A stretch of DNA of 22,294 bases from Glaciecola sp047637355. GTDB taxonomy: Bacteria; Pseudomonadota; Gammaproteobacteria; Enterobacterales; Alteromonadaceae. This document shows positions 15,067 to 22,294 of this stretch, piece after piece. Positions within the stretch are counted from its first letter, which is position 1, and the number at the start of each line of letters is the position of its first letter. Both the position numbers and the translations under genes were made by a program. The notes below the pieces were generated by a model. It saw only the letters and a list, made by a program, of their open reading frames with translations, searched no databases and was not told the DNA's origin. The stretch covers positions 1 to 22,294 of the forward strand of contig JBLIKA010000053.1 of the NCBI GenBank assembly GCA_047637355.1, written 5' to 3'.

Positions 15067-16155
15067 TTACGAGATTTGTTGTAAAATATAAGTGCCTACA
15101 TCTGCAGTAGAGCGGGCATTGTTGCGTTCCAGCTTTGGCATTAATTCTGCAGTTAAGACGCCATCTTCAAGTGTTTTAACAACGGCAGCATCAATCGCAT
15201 CTGCGGCGTCAACTTCACCTAGGCTATATCGCAGCATCATTGATGCTGACAAAATTTGAGCGATTGGGTTTGCAATACCTTTGCCTGCAATATCAGGAGC
15301 AGAGCCGCCGGCTGGTTCATACATACCAAAGCCCTCGCCATTGATACTCGCGGATGGCAATAAACCCATTGATCCTGTTAGCATTGCACATTCGTCACTA
15401 ATAATATCGCCAAATAAGTTTGAACATAACATGACGTCAAATTGCGCAGGATCGCATATTAGCTGCATCGTCGCATTGTCAATGTAAATGTGTTCAAGCG
15501 TAACTTGTGGGTAATCTTTTGCGACTTCCTCAACCACTTCACGCCATAAACGGCTGCACACAAGCACATTAGCTTTATCTACAGAGGTAACCTTTTTCCC
15601 GCGTTTCATTGCCGCTTCAAATGCACTGATAGCGATACGCCGAATTTCACGCTTTGAATAACGCATGGTATCGAAAGCGAACTGTTCTTCACCTTCCCCT
15701 TCAAGCCCTTTGGGCTGGCCAAAGTAAATGCCGGAGGTAAGTTCGCGAATAACTAAAACGTCTACGCCTGATTGTGCGATGTCGCTGCGCAATGGAGATA
15801 AATGTGCAAGTCCTGCATAAATTTTCGCTGGACGTAAATTACTAAATAAATCGAAGTGGCTTCTCAACTTCAGTAAAGCGGCGCGCTCAGGGCGCAACTC
15901 CAAGGGCAGGCTGTCCCATTTAGGGCCGCCAATTGAACCGAACAAAATAGCATCAGCTTGTTCGCAACCTTCAAGAGTTGCCTTAGGCAGTGCTTCACCG
16001 TGATGATCAATTGCAAAGCCGCCTACAGGGTAGGTTGTGCGCTCTAGTGTAATATCAAATTTGTGGCATACCGCGTCTAAAACGCGATTTGCCTGTTCCA
16101 TTACTTCCGGCCCTATACCATCCCCCGGTAAAACTGCAATGTGATATGTGGCCAT
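15067..16155 (-). CDS. leuB: 3-isopropylmalate dehydrogenase LeuB
   Basis: 362 aa from the ATG at 16155, with GGAG 7 nt upstream. An upstream in-frame start (16212) would lie inside leuA and add 19 non-homologous residues. The N-terminus MATYHIAVLPGDGIGPEVM is the NAD-binding-family start. RPERAALLKLRSHFDLFSNLRPAK carries the substrate-binding arginines, and MLTGSMGLLPSAS and YEPAGGSAPDIAGKGIANP are conserved in isopropylmalate/isocitrate dehydrogenases. It oxidises and decarboxylates 3-isopropylmalate to 2-ketoisocaproate with NAD+. E. coli LeuB is 363 aa, so the length fits. Its start is 1 nt after the leuA stop. Confidence 0.97.
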   Translation of the reverse strand: MATYHIAVLPGDGIGPEVMEQANRVLDAVCHKFDITLERTTYPVGGFAIDHHGEALPKATLEGCEQADAILFGSIGGPKWDSLPLELRPERAALLKLRSHFDLFSNLRPAKIYAGLAHLSPLRSDIAQSGVDVLVIRELTSGIYFGQPKGLEGEGEEQFAFDTMRYSKREIRRIAISAFEAAMKRGKKVTSVDKANVLVCSRLWREVVEEVAKDYPQVTLEHIYIDNATMQLICDPAQFDVMLCSNLFGDIISDECAMLTGSMGLLPSASINGEGFGMYEPAGGSAPDIAGKGIANPIAQILSASMMLRYSLGEVDAADAIDAAVVKTLEDGVLTAELMPKLERNNARSTADVGTYILQQIS

Positions 16156-16156
16156 T

Positions 16157-17734
16157 CTAAACTCCGGTAATATTTTCTTGTTGTTGTTTTTGTTCGTCAA
16201 TTTGGTCAGCAAGGTAAGTATTATTTAATACAAAAATTAATGCGCGAACACCTGACTCAACGATGTCAGTCGCTAGGCCAATGCCGTTGAACCGTCGGCC
16301 ATTATACTCAGCGACCACACTAACTTGAGCGAGTGCATCTGCACCTTCACCTTTGGAATCCAATTTAAAATCGACAATATCAATTTTATGATCTTTCACT
16401 ACCTTCATAATAGCATTATATGCGGCATCAACAGGACCATTTCCGACCGCCGATTCGGTTATACTTTGGTCGCCCACTGTCAGGCGGACTGTGGCGCTAG
16501 GGATGATGTTACGACCTGAGTTAGCCTGTAAATAATCTAATTGATAATGCGCATGGTCATGTTTTTGCTGGTCGAAAAAGAGAAGCGCTTCTAAGTCATA
16601 ATCAAAGACTTGTCCTTTTTTGTCCGCTAAGCGCAAGAATGCATCGTAAATAGCGTCCAAGTCATATTCATCTGTTCGATAGCCAAGTTCACCTAAACGA
16701 TGTTTAATAACGTGTCGACCCGATCGAGAGGTTAAATTAAGTTTGTTTTTATTAATCCCAACGCTCTCTGGCGTCATTATTTCGTAGGTGTTTTGGCCTT
16801 TTAATACGCCATCTTGATGAATGCCTGACGAGTGACTAAATGCATTCGCACCCACAATTGCTTTGTTCGCTTGTACTGGCATATTGCATAGGTTGCTAAC
16901 CAACTTTGAGGCTTTATGAATTTCTGGCGACTGGATATTGGTGGATAAACCGAGCATGGCATAGCGGGTTTGCAGGATCATCGCAATTTCTTCAAGCGAA
17001 CAATTACCTGCTCTTTCACCAATACCATTGACGGTGCACTCAACTTGGCGAGCACCTTGTTCGACAGCTGCTAACGAGTTCGCAACGGCTAGACCTAAAT
17101 CGTTATGACAATGCACGGATATGATCGCTTTATCTATATTAGGAACACGATTAAATAGGTTTTTAATAATACCACCAAACTCGGTTGGTGTTGTGTAGCC
17201 AACGGTATCAGGAATGTTAACGGTGGTTGCACCAGCGTTGATTGCAGCTTCAACCATGCGGCACAAGTAGTCAATATGCGTTCGACCGGCATCTTCACAG
17301 CTGAACTCTACGTCGCTGGTATACTTGCGCGCATGTTTAATAGCGTTAACCGCCATTTCAACTACTTCATCCTGTGATTTGCGCAGTTTTGTATTCACAT
17401 GAATATCAGATGTTGCGATAAAAGTATGAATGCGAAAATGGTCAGCGACACTGAGTGCTTGCCCACAGGCATCAATATCTTTTTCTAGTGCTCTTGATAG
17501 GCCACAAACAGTCGAGTTTTTGATTTCCTTTGCAATTAACTGAACGGCTTTAAAGTCACCGGGCGATGAAACTGGAAAACCAGCCTCTATTATGTCAACG
17601 CCGAGTTTTTCGAGCATCAGCGCAATTTGTAGCTTATCTTTTACATTGAGGCTCGCTGGTAGTGCTTGCTCTCCATCACGCAACGTGGTGTCAAAAATAA
17701 TGACTTGCTGATTGCTCTGCTTAACTCTAGTCAT
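16157..17734 (-). CDS. leuA: 2-isopropylmalate synthase LeuA
   Basis: 525 aa, near the 523 aa of E. coli LeuA. It condenses acetyl-CoA with 2-ketoisovalerate, the committed step of leucine synthesis. The TIM barrel begins VIIFDTTLRDGEQALPASL and carries the metal/catalytic HCHNDLGLAVANSLAAVEQG and the NGIGERAGNCSLEE stretch. HSSGIHQDGVLK lies in the linker. The C-terminal ~130 residues form the leucine-binding allosteric domain (DYLQANSGRN..., GNGPVDAAYNAI, GLATDIVESGVRAL). It is the first structural gene of the operon. Expression is expected to be set by the attenuator at 17831-17963 and its protein by leucine feedback. The ATG is preceded by a weak AGG. Confidence 0.97.
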   Translation of the reverse strand: MTRVKQSNQQVIIFDTTLRDGEQALPASLNVKDKLQIALMLEKLGVDIIEAGFPVSSPGDFKAVQLIAKEIKNSTVCGLSRALEKDIDACGQALSVADHFRIHTFIATSDIHVNTKLRKSQDEVVEMAVNAIKHARKYTSDVEFSCEDAGRTHIDYLCRMVEAAINAGATTVNIPDTVGYTTPTEFGGIIKNLFNRVPNIDKAIISVHCHNDLGLAVANSLAAVEQGARQVECTVNGIGERAGNCSLEEIAMILQTRYAMLGLSTNIQSPEIHKASKLVSNLCNMPVQANKAIVGANAFSHSSGIHQDGVLKGQNTYEIMTPESVGINKNKLNLTSRSGRHVIKHRLGELGYRTDEYDLDAIYDAFLRLADKKGQVFDYDLEALLFFDQQKHDHAHYQLDYLQANSGRNIIPSATVRLTVGDQSITESAVGNGPVDAAYNAIMKVVKDHKIDIVDFKLDSKGEGADALAQVSVVAEYNGRRFNGIGLATDIVESGVRALIFVLNNTYLADQIDEQKQQQENITGV

Positions 17735-17830
17735 GTTATTTGCCTTTTATTCATTTGACCGTTGTTTGTTAGCGCGACATTAGCGCCGCATTTGTTCGAA
17801 GGTGATCTGTATTTTCTTAGGGCATAAAAC

Positions 17831-17859
17831 AAAAAACCCGTGCTTGGCACGGGTTTTTT
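17831..17859 (-). terminator. leu operon attenuator terminator
   Basis: On the minus strand, CCCGTGC-CAA-GCACGGG (17853-17837) is a perfect 7-bp GC-rich stem followed by six T (17836-17831). It lies 97 nt before the leuA ATG and 20 nt after the leuL stop. The first arm CCCGTGC can pair instead with GCACGGG at the end of leuL (17889-17883), so the two structures exclude each other. On the plus strand it is also flanked by T-runs and could work both ways. Confidence 0.88.
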
Positions 17860-17879
17860 ATGTGTATTTGCTATAAAAT

Positions 17880-17963
17880 TTACCCGTGCAATGAATTCGC
17901 CAAGAGTAATAGCAGCAGCATAGAAATCAAAGGATATTGGTTTTTTAATGATAAAATTTTCAT
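17880..17963 (-). CDS. leuL: leu operon leader peptide LeuL, 27 aa
   Basis: A 27-codon ORF on the minus strand: ATG at 17963-17961, TAA at 17882-17880, with GGGG 6 nt before the ATG. It reads MKILSLKNQYPLISM, then six consecutive leucines (residues 16-21, codons CTG CTG CTA TTA CTC TTG), then ANSLHG. Ten of the 27 residues are Leu. It lies between a good promoter and a Rho-independent hairpin in front of leuA, the layout of an amino-acid attenuation leader. A ribosome stalled at codons 16-21 leaves GCACGGG (17889-17883) free to block the terminator; one reaching the stop covers it. The run samples five of the six Leu codons, so several Leu tRNAs could be sensed. Too short for most gene callers. 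Confidence 0.88.
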   Translation of the reverse strand: MKILSLKNQYPLISMLLLLLLANSLHG

Positions 17964-18001
17964 ATCTGCCCCTTTTTTAAGATCTTTCTTTCGATAGCTT
18001 A

Positions 18002-18030
18002 ACTTTACTGCGCTAAACAAGTTGGGTCAA
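18002..18030 (-). promoter_or_regulatory. leu operon promoter
   Basis: On the minus strand, -35 TTGACC (18025-18030), 17 bp, then -10 TAAAGT (18002-18007). Transcription would start near 17995, giving a leader with about 32 nt before the leuL ATG and about 260 nt before leuA. This, leuL and the attenuator account for the gene-free stretch 17735-18072. Confidence 0.68.
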
Positions 18031-18060
18031 CAGTTCAATGCAATATAAACAGACCTTTTA

Positions 18061-18090
18061 CCTAACTTATTTCTATAAGTTAGGTTTTTT
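18061..18090 (+). terminator. Hairpin overlapping the glcB 3' end, T-run on the plus strand
   Basis: CCTAACTTAT-TTCT-ATAAGTTAGG (18061-18084) is a perfect 10-bp stem (11 with the flanking A/T) followed on the plus strand by TTTTTT. In the glcB direction the stem contains the last codons and the TAG stop (18075-18073), and the downstream side TAAAAGG has no T-run. It therefore looks like a terminator for plus-strand (antisense) transcription, or an RNA 3'-end stabiliser for glcB, more than a normal glcB terminator. Confidence 0.5.
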
Positions 18091-20367
18091 AAGTCTGGCC
18101 TTCATTTCTCTTCGACGAGCATGCAATAGTGGCTCGGTATAACCGGAAGGCTGTTCTTTACCTAAAAAGATAAGATCCTTGGCAGCTTGAAAACCAATTG
18201 AATTAGCTAAGTCGGGCAGCATCGGAATATATTCAGCATCATCTTCATTTTGACTATCGACCAAAACGGCCATTCGTTGCAATGACTCATTAACTTGCTG
18301 GGTAGTAACGATGCCATGTTCAAGCCAATTCGCGATATGTTGACTGCTGATCCGCAAAGTCGCTCTGTCCTCCATTAAACCGACACCGTTTATATCGGGT
18401 ACTTTTGAACAACCAATACCTTGGTGAACCCACCGCACTACGTATCCCAAAATACCTTGCACGTTGTTATCAATTTCTCGTGTGATTTCTGTTGAACTTA
18501 ATTCTACATTTTCTGACATTAAAGGGATTTCTAGTATGCTGTCGATGAAGGTCAAGTGAGCGTTTTTGTTGTCGTTTATTATACTTTTCTGTTGTTCAAA
18601 GACGTTAATTTGATGGTAATGTAATGCATGTAACGTTGCTGCAGTAGGAGAGGGGACCCAAGCCGTATTTGCGCCAGCTTGTGGATGTCCGATTTTAACC
18701 GTCATCATGTTGGCCATTTGTTCTGGAATGGGCCACATGCCTTTACCAATTTGAGCTCTACCAGATAGACCAAATTTCAGTCCTGTGGCTACGTTAGCTA
18801 ATTCGTAAGCATTGAGCCAAGGGCGAGCTTTTATTTCAGCTTTAGGTGCAAAGGGTCCTTTGAGCATAGACGTATGGATTTCATCACCAGTGCGGTCTAA
18901 AAAGCCAGTATTAATGAACACGACACGGTCATTCGCAGCTTGGATACAAGCAGCCAAATTGAGACTTGTTCTGCGTTCTTCATCCATAATTCCTATTTTT
19001 ATCGTGTTCTTGGGCAGATCAAGTACCTGTTCTACATCGCCGAACAATTGATTCGTAAAGGCAACTTCATCCGGGCCATGCATTTTGGGTTTTACAATAT
19101 AAATACTGTTTTCTTTCGCATTTTTGAACGGACTATTGTTAAGCAAATCATGTTTGGCAATAAGTGATGTAATCATCGCGTCCATTATTCCTTCAGGTAT
19201 TTCCTCACCTTCAAATAAAATTGCGCTATTGGTCATTAGATGTCCGACATTGCGAATAAACATAAGGCTTCGACCAGAAAGTGTAATGCTTTGATTTTTC
19301 AATGACCGATACTCACGGTCAGGGTTCATGCTTCGAGTAAAAGTGTTATCTCCTTTGTGAAGTTGAATCTGCAGAGTTCCTTGCATCAATCCTAACCAGT
19401 TTTGATAAACCAGTGTTTTGTCTTCAGCATCAACGGCTGCGACGCTATCTTCACAATCCATAATCGTGGTTAACGCGGATTCTAGTAATATGTCTTTTAT
19501 TGTCGCTGGATCTGTTTTTCCGATTGGGTGGCTGTTATCAAACTGTATTTCAGCGTGCAAGCCGTTATGACACACTAATATTGCATGCGGATTCTCTAAC
19601 GTTCCTTGAAGGCCAATCAACTGATTTGAGTCTTGTAATGTTGTGGTAGTGTCATCAGCCAGTGTAACTAATAAGCAGGTGTCATTAAGTTGGTAATTTT
19701 TGCTCCCTACGTGGCTGCCGGTGGTCAAGGGTAATATAGTGTCTAAATACGCTCTCGCTCTTATAATCACTTTTTTGCCACGAATGGGATTGTATTGGCC
19801 CATTGCTTCTGCGCCATCTTTATCTGAAATAACATCGGTGCCATACAATGCATCATAAAGACTACCCCAGCGGGCATTAACTGCGTTTATTGCATATCTT
19901 GCGTTGTTAATTGGTACAACAAGTTGAGGGCCAGCCATGGTGGCTATTTCAGCATCGACATGTTGCGTTGCTATTGGACTAGGTTCAGGTGCTGCTTGCA
20001 AATAACCGATGGTACTTAAAAATGATTTGTATTCGCTAGGTGATGCTTTTGGCTCATTTTGATGAAAGCTATTGATTTGTTGTTGGAACTTTTCACGTTC
20101 GCTTAACAACGCTTTGTTGAGTGGCATTAAATTTTCAAGGATTTGTTCAAAACCTTGCCAAAACGCAGCAGACTCTGTTTGAGAATTTGGCAGCGCACTT
20201 GATTCTACAAAATCAAGTAAATCGCTAGAGACTGATAATTTGCCTTTAGTCACATATCCTTCTGCAGCAGTCTGCATCGCAGATAGAGTGGTTTGCTCAT
20301 TGGCTTTTGACTCTCTGGCATCGTTTGTACCAGATGGACTTGTCGTCTTTCCTGAAACCGTTGACAT
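18073..20367 (-). CDS. glcB: Malate synthase G
   Basis: 764 aa from the ATG at 20367. That start has GGAG 7 nt upstream, whereas the ATG at 20373 is only 1 nt from the same GGAG. It condenses glyoxylate with acetyl-CoA to malate. Strings matching E. coli GlcB include AGPQLVVPINNARYA, ARWGSLYDALYGTD, DCEDSVAAVDAEDK, LMFIRNVGHLMTN (catalytic Arg), KPKMHGPDEVAFTN, IMDEERRTSLNL, AGANTAWVPSPTAATLHALH and VGLMEDRATLRISSQHIANW (catalytic Asp). About 35 N-terminal residues rich in Ser, Thr and Ala are extra compared with the 723-aa E. coli enzyme. It is the G isoform, not AceB (malate synthase A), yet it lies with aceA and a LysR gene rather than with a glycolate oxidase cluster. Confidence 0.95.
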   Translation of the reverse strand: MSTVSGKTTSPSGTNDARESKANEQTTLSAMQTAAEGYVTKGKLSVSSDLLDFVESSALPNSQTESAAFWQGFEQILENLMPLNKALLSEREKFQQQINSFHQNEPKASPSEYKSFLSTIGYLQAAPEPSPIATQHVDAEIATMAGPQLVVPINNARYAINAVNARWGSLYDALYGTDVISDKDGAEAMGQYNPIRGKKVIIRARAYLDTILPLTTGSHVGSKNYQLNDTCLLVTLADDTTTTLQDSNQLIGLQGTLENPHAILVCHNGLHAEIQFDNSHPIGKTDPATIKDILLESALTTIMDCEDSVAAVDAEDKTLVYQNWLGLMQGTLQIQLHKGDNTFTRSMNPDREYRSLKNQSITLSGRSLMFIRNVGHLMTNSAILFEGEEIPEGIMDAMITSLIAKHDLLNNSPFKNAKENSIYIVKPKMHGPDEVAFTNQLFGDVEQVLDLPKNTIKIGIMDEERRTSLNLAACIQAANDRVVFINTGFLDRTGDEIHTSMLKGPFAPKAEIKARPWLNAYELANVATGLKFGLSGRAQIGKGMWPIPEQMANMMTVKIGHPQAGANTAWVPSPTAATLHALHYHQINVFEQQKSIINDNKNAHLTFIDSILEIPLMSENVELSSTEITREIDNNVQGILGYVVRWVHQGIGCSKVPDINGVGLMEDRATLRISSQHIANWLEHGIVTTQQVNESLQRMAVLVDSQNEDDAEYIPMLPDLANSIGFQAAKDLIFLGKEQPSGYTEPLLHARRREMKARLKKPNL

Positions 20368-20432
20368 TGGCATACTCCGTTGTTTTCTTTTATACAGTTT
20401 AGGGAATATGACGACAGTTTTTTAGTTTATGT

Positions 20433-20460
20433 ACTATATGTTTGTTATTGATACTGTGAA
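20433..20460 (-). promoter_or_regulatory. Promoter for glcB
   Basis: On the minus strand, -35 TTCACA (20455-20460), 16 bp, -10 TATAGT (20433-20438); each box matches consensus at five of six positions. The start near 20426 leaves about 60 nt to the ATG. It lies right after the LysR stop, so glcB probably has its own promoter in addition to any readthrough from lysR. Confidence 0.55.
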
Positions 20461-20483
20461 TGTATGTGCCGTCAATATATCTA

Positions 20484-21437
20484 TTAAGGCTGGACCTCAC
20501 TATTCATCGCGTTTGCTACTTCCGTAATGAGTCTTCTTAACCAAATGTGACCTGCATCGTGGTGTAATAATGCACTCCAAGCCATCTTTAATGCAATGGG
20601 TGGGATGTCGAACGGAGGCTCGACAACGGTAATACTTGGGTCATCTTTAAATATTTTGGCCGCTTTACTGGGTAATGTTGCTATCAGGTTTTGTGTTTTG
20701 GTTAATTGCAGCGCTGCATGATAGTGACGTGTAAACACACGGATATCCCGTTGTTTTCCCAATTTAGTTAGCTCCGCATCTACCCAACCGAGCTTTTGAA
20801 CTTCGTTAGGATCAATACCAACGCCGACACCAAAGCCAGTTTTACTCACCCAAATATGTTGCGCTTTTAAATATGCAGCCAGATCTAGATTATCTTTCAT
20901 GGGGTGACCACTGCCGATAACGCATGAAAATGTATCATACCAAATAACTTTTTGATGAAACGACAGTGGCAGTTCTTCGAAGCGATTTATCGCCATGTCG
21001 ACCTTACCTTGCTCTACATCGTGAAACGTTACATCACTCGGTGTTATTAGATCTAAAGTAATATTAGGTGCTAAAACGGCAAGTCTGCCGATGAGTTCTA
21101 GTAGTAATGTCGATTCAGCATAATCGCTCGTCATAATTCTGAAGGTACGGACACTTGTCTTTGGACTAAATTCAATCTCAGGTTGAATACATGACTCTAA
21201 TTTACTGAGCACGTCACGAATAATCGGCTGCAACTCAAGCGCTCGTTTTGTTGGAGTCATGCCATCACTGGTTCTAACTAACAATGGATCCTTGAATAGA
21301 TCTCGTAGACGCTTCAATCCATTGCTCATGGCTGGTTGAGTTATACTAAGTTGGTTAGCCGCTTTGGTAACGCTGCCTTCTCTCAATAAAACGTCTAAGT
21401 AAACTAATAGGTTTAGGTCGACTTTTGCGATATTCAA
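20484..21437 (-). CDS. LysR-type regulator, LeuO/NodD-like
   Basis: 317 aa from a TTG at 21437. That start gives the usual family N-terminus (MNIAKVDLNLLVYLDVLL) and has GGAAC about 9 nt upstream. The ORF can be read back to another TTG at 21554, but those 39 extra residues look non-homologous and overlap AT-rich promoter-like DNA (TATAAT at 21540-21545). The helix-turn-helix is near residues 15-60 (GSVTKAANQLSITQPAMSNGLKRLRDLF). It is followed by DPLLVRTSDGMTPTKRA, typical of the LeuO/NodD/NahR branch, and a type 2 periplasmic-binding-like effector domain. It sits between aceA and glcB on the same strand, so control of the glyoxylate shunt is the simplest inference. Despite the LeuO-like fold and the nearby leu operon, nothing ties it to leucine control directly. 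Confidence 0.85.
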   Translation of the reverse strand: MNIAKVDLNLLVYLDVLLREGSVTKAANQLSITQPAMSNGLKRLRDLFKDPLLVRTSDGMTPTKRALELQPIIRDVLSKLESCIQPEIEFSPKTSVRTFRIMTSDYAESTLLLELIGRLAVLAPNITLDLITPSDVTFHDVEQGKVDMAINRFEELPLSFHQKVIWYDTFSCVIGSGHPMKDNLDLAAYLKAQHIWVSKTGFGVGVGIDPNEVQKLGWVDAELTKLGKQRDIRVFTRHYHAALQLTKTQNLIATLPSKAAKIFKDDPSITVVEPPFDIPPIALKMAWSALLHHDAGHIWLRRLITEVANAMNSEVQP

Positions 21438-21634
21438 GATGTTAGTTCCAATGTCTGTGGTATCAAAAGAGGGTGAAAATTCAGCAATCAAAATTACGTT
21501 GTGAAGTTCATTCACGATATTTATAGTGAATTCTAACCGATTATATAACCACAAACGACAAAAGATTGATAATACCTTGGTAGCTCAAGCTTAATTAATT
21601 GGATTTATACTATTAATTTTTAATATCTAAAGAC

Positions 21635-21656
21635 AAAAAAACGCCCCGGAGGGCGC
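21635..21656 (-). terminator. Rho-independent terminator of aceA
   Basis: On the minus strand, CGCCC-TCCG-GGGCG (21655-21642) is followed by a T-run (21641-21635). It lies about 70 nt past the aceA stop codon, and separates aceA transcription from the LysR gene. Confidence 0.8.
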
Positions 21657-21724
21657 TGAACAAGAGTCGGTTTTTGTTCGATATTAACATTGCGTCATAT
21701 CAAATCCGACGTTAATGCATATTA

Positions 21725-22294
21725 TTAAGCAACAGTATCAAACTGGTTCATGGTATTATCTTCGCCAGAGGCTTTTAATGCTTGTTCCCCAGAAAAATAC
21801 TCTTTATGAGTATCGCCTAAGTCAGAGCCGGCCATTGCCTGATGCTTAACGCAAGCTAAACCCTGGCGAAGCTCCTGGCGCTGAACACCCTTAACATAAG
21901 CGAGCATTCCTTCTTCGCCAAAATAACCTTTTGCTAAGTTGTCAGTGGAAAGAGCCGCTGTATGGTAAGTTGGTAACGTAATCAAGTGATGGAAAATACC
22001 GGCTTCACGCGCCGCATCAGCTTGGAATGTGCGTATCTTTTCGTCAGCTTCAAGCGCAATTTCAGTACTATCATAGCTTGATGACATCAATGCAGCACGG
22101 TCATAAGTAAGGACGTCTTTGCCTTCTTCTACCCATGTATCAAATACTTGTTGGCGGAAACTCAAGGTCCAGTTAAAGGACGGACTATTGTTGTAAACGA
22201 GCTTGGCTGAAGGAGCGACTTCACGGATTGCGCGGACCATGTCGCCAATTTGACCAACGTGTGGCTTCTCTGTTTCAATCCACAACAAGTCGGC
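21725..22294 (-). CDS. aceA: Isocitrate lyase, C-terminal part (5' end off window)
   Basis: The last 189 codons of the gene; the reading frame is open through the right edge (GCC at 22294) and the N-terminal barrel and catalytic KKCGH loop are outside. Visible conserved stretches are LLWIETEKPHVGQI, KLVYNNSPSFNWTLSFRQQ, FHHLITLPTYHTAALSTDNL and, near the end, LRQGLACVKHQAMAGSDLGD, HKEYFSGEQALKA and DNTMNQF. That C-terminus is typical of the ~530-aa ICL form of Pseudomonas and related bacteria, not the ~430-aa E. coli form. The enzyme splits isocitrate to glyoxylate and succinate; with malate synthase G it makes the glyoxylate shunt for growth on acetate or fatty acids. Confidence 0.95.
   Translation of the reverse strand, partial: ADLLWIETEKPHVGQIGDMVRAIREVAPSAKLVYNNSPSFNWTLSFRQQVFDTWVEEGKDVLTYDRAALMSSSYDSTEIALEADEKIRTFQADAAREAGIFHHLITLPTYHTAALSTDNLAKGYFGEEGMLAYVKGVQRQELRQGLACVKHQAMAGSDLGDTHKEYFSGEQALKASGEDNTMNQFDTVA

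Noticed and set aside
16156..16212. Longer leuB start inside leuA
   Set aside because: The ATG at 16155 has GGAG at 7 nt and begins the standard LeuB N-terminus.

Overview
This window is chromosomal DNA of a gammaproteobacterium, most likely a marine member of the Alteromonadales (Alteromonas/Glaciecola/Paraglaciecola-like). The evidence is an AT-leaning base composition, an SrmB-type helicase followed by rdgB-hemW, a leuABCD operon with a leucine-rich leader peptide, a 766-codon malate synthase G next to a long-form isocitrate lyase, and an ExeA/GspB-type pair beside an HD-GYP gene. The genus is inferred from family knowledge; no search was run. I see no phage, insertion sequence or CRISPR array. 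Most of the window is housekeeping and metabolic genes, with accessory signalling and surface genes in the first 6 kb and at 9.4-12.9 kb.

Layout. 81-157 (minus) is a CAU-anticodon tRNA that I assign to tRNA-Ile2 (lysidine type) rather than Met, with a strong GC-discriminator promoter upstream; nothing is recognised in 1-80. 475-804 is an unrecognised 109-aa protein. 825-1982 is an LrgA/LrgB membrane pair. 2161-3633 is a two-gene signalling unit: a CheY-like receiver fused to a CheC-type phosphatase-like domain, then a stand-alone PAS protein. 3759-6004 is a pair of exported DUF1566 (Lcl C-terminal) proteins, the first a lipoprotein with Ig/PKD-like repeats. On the minus strand, 9266-6079 is srmB-rdgB-hemW with abutting or overlapping ends. 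9435-11526 (plus) is a short ExeA/GspA ATPase and a GspB-like membrane protein. It converges on an HD-GYP protein (12903-11629, minus) across a shared hairpin.

The minus strand from 17963 to 13045 is the leucine biosynthesis operon: promoter, 27-codon leader peptide leuL (six consecutive Leu codons), attenuator, then leuA-leuB-leuC-leuD. Upstream of it, also on the minus strand, are isocitrate lyase (aceA, running off the right edge), a LeuO/NodD-type LysR regulator, and malate synthase G. Together the two enzymes are the glyoxylate shunt, with the LysR gene between them as a likely local regulator.

The least expected features are the leu attenuator, whose antiterminator arm is the end of the leader ORF itself; the same N-terminal domain shared, without gaps, by the GspB-like protein and the neighbouring convergent HD-GYP protein; the Met-for-His change in the HD motif of that HD-GYP protein; and the REC-CheC plus PAS pair. 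I found no wholly new multi-gene system that I can defend. The GspA / DUF3391-GspB / HD-GYP neighbourhood is the best candidate for an undescribed functional link.
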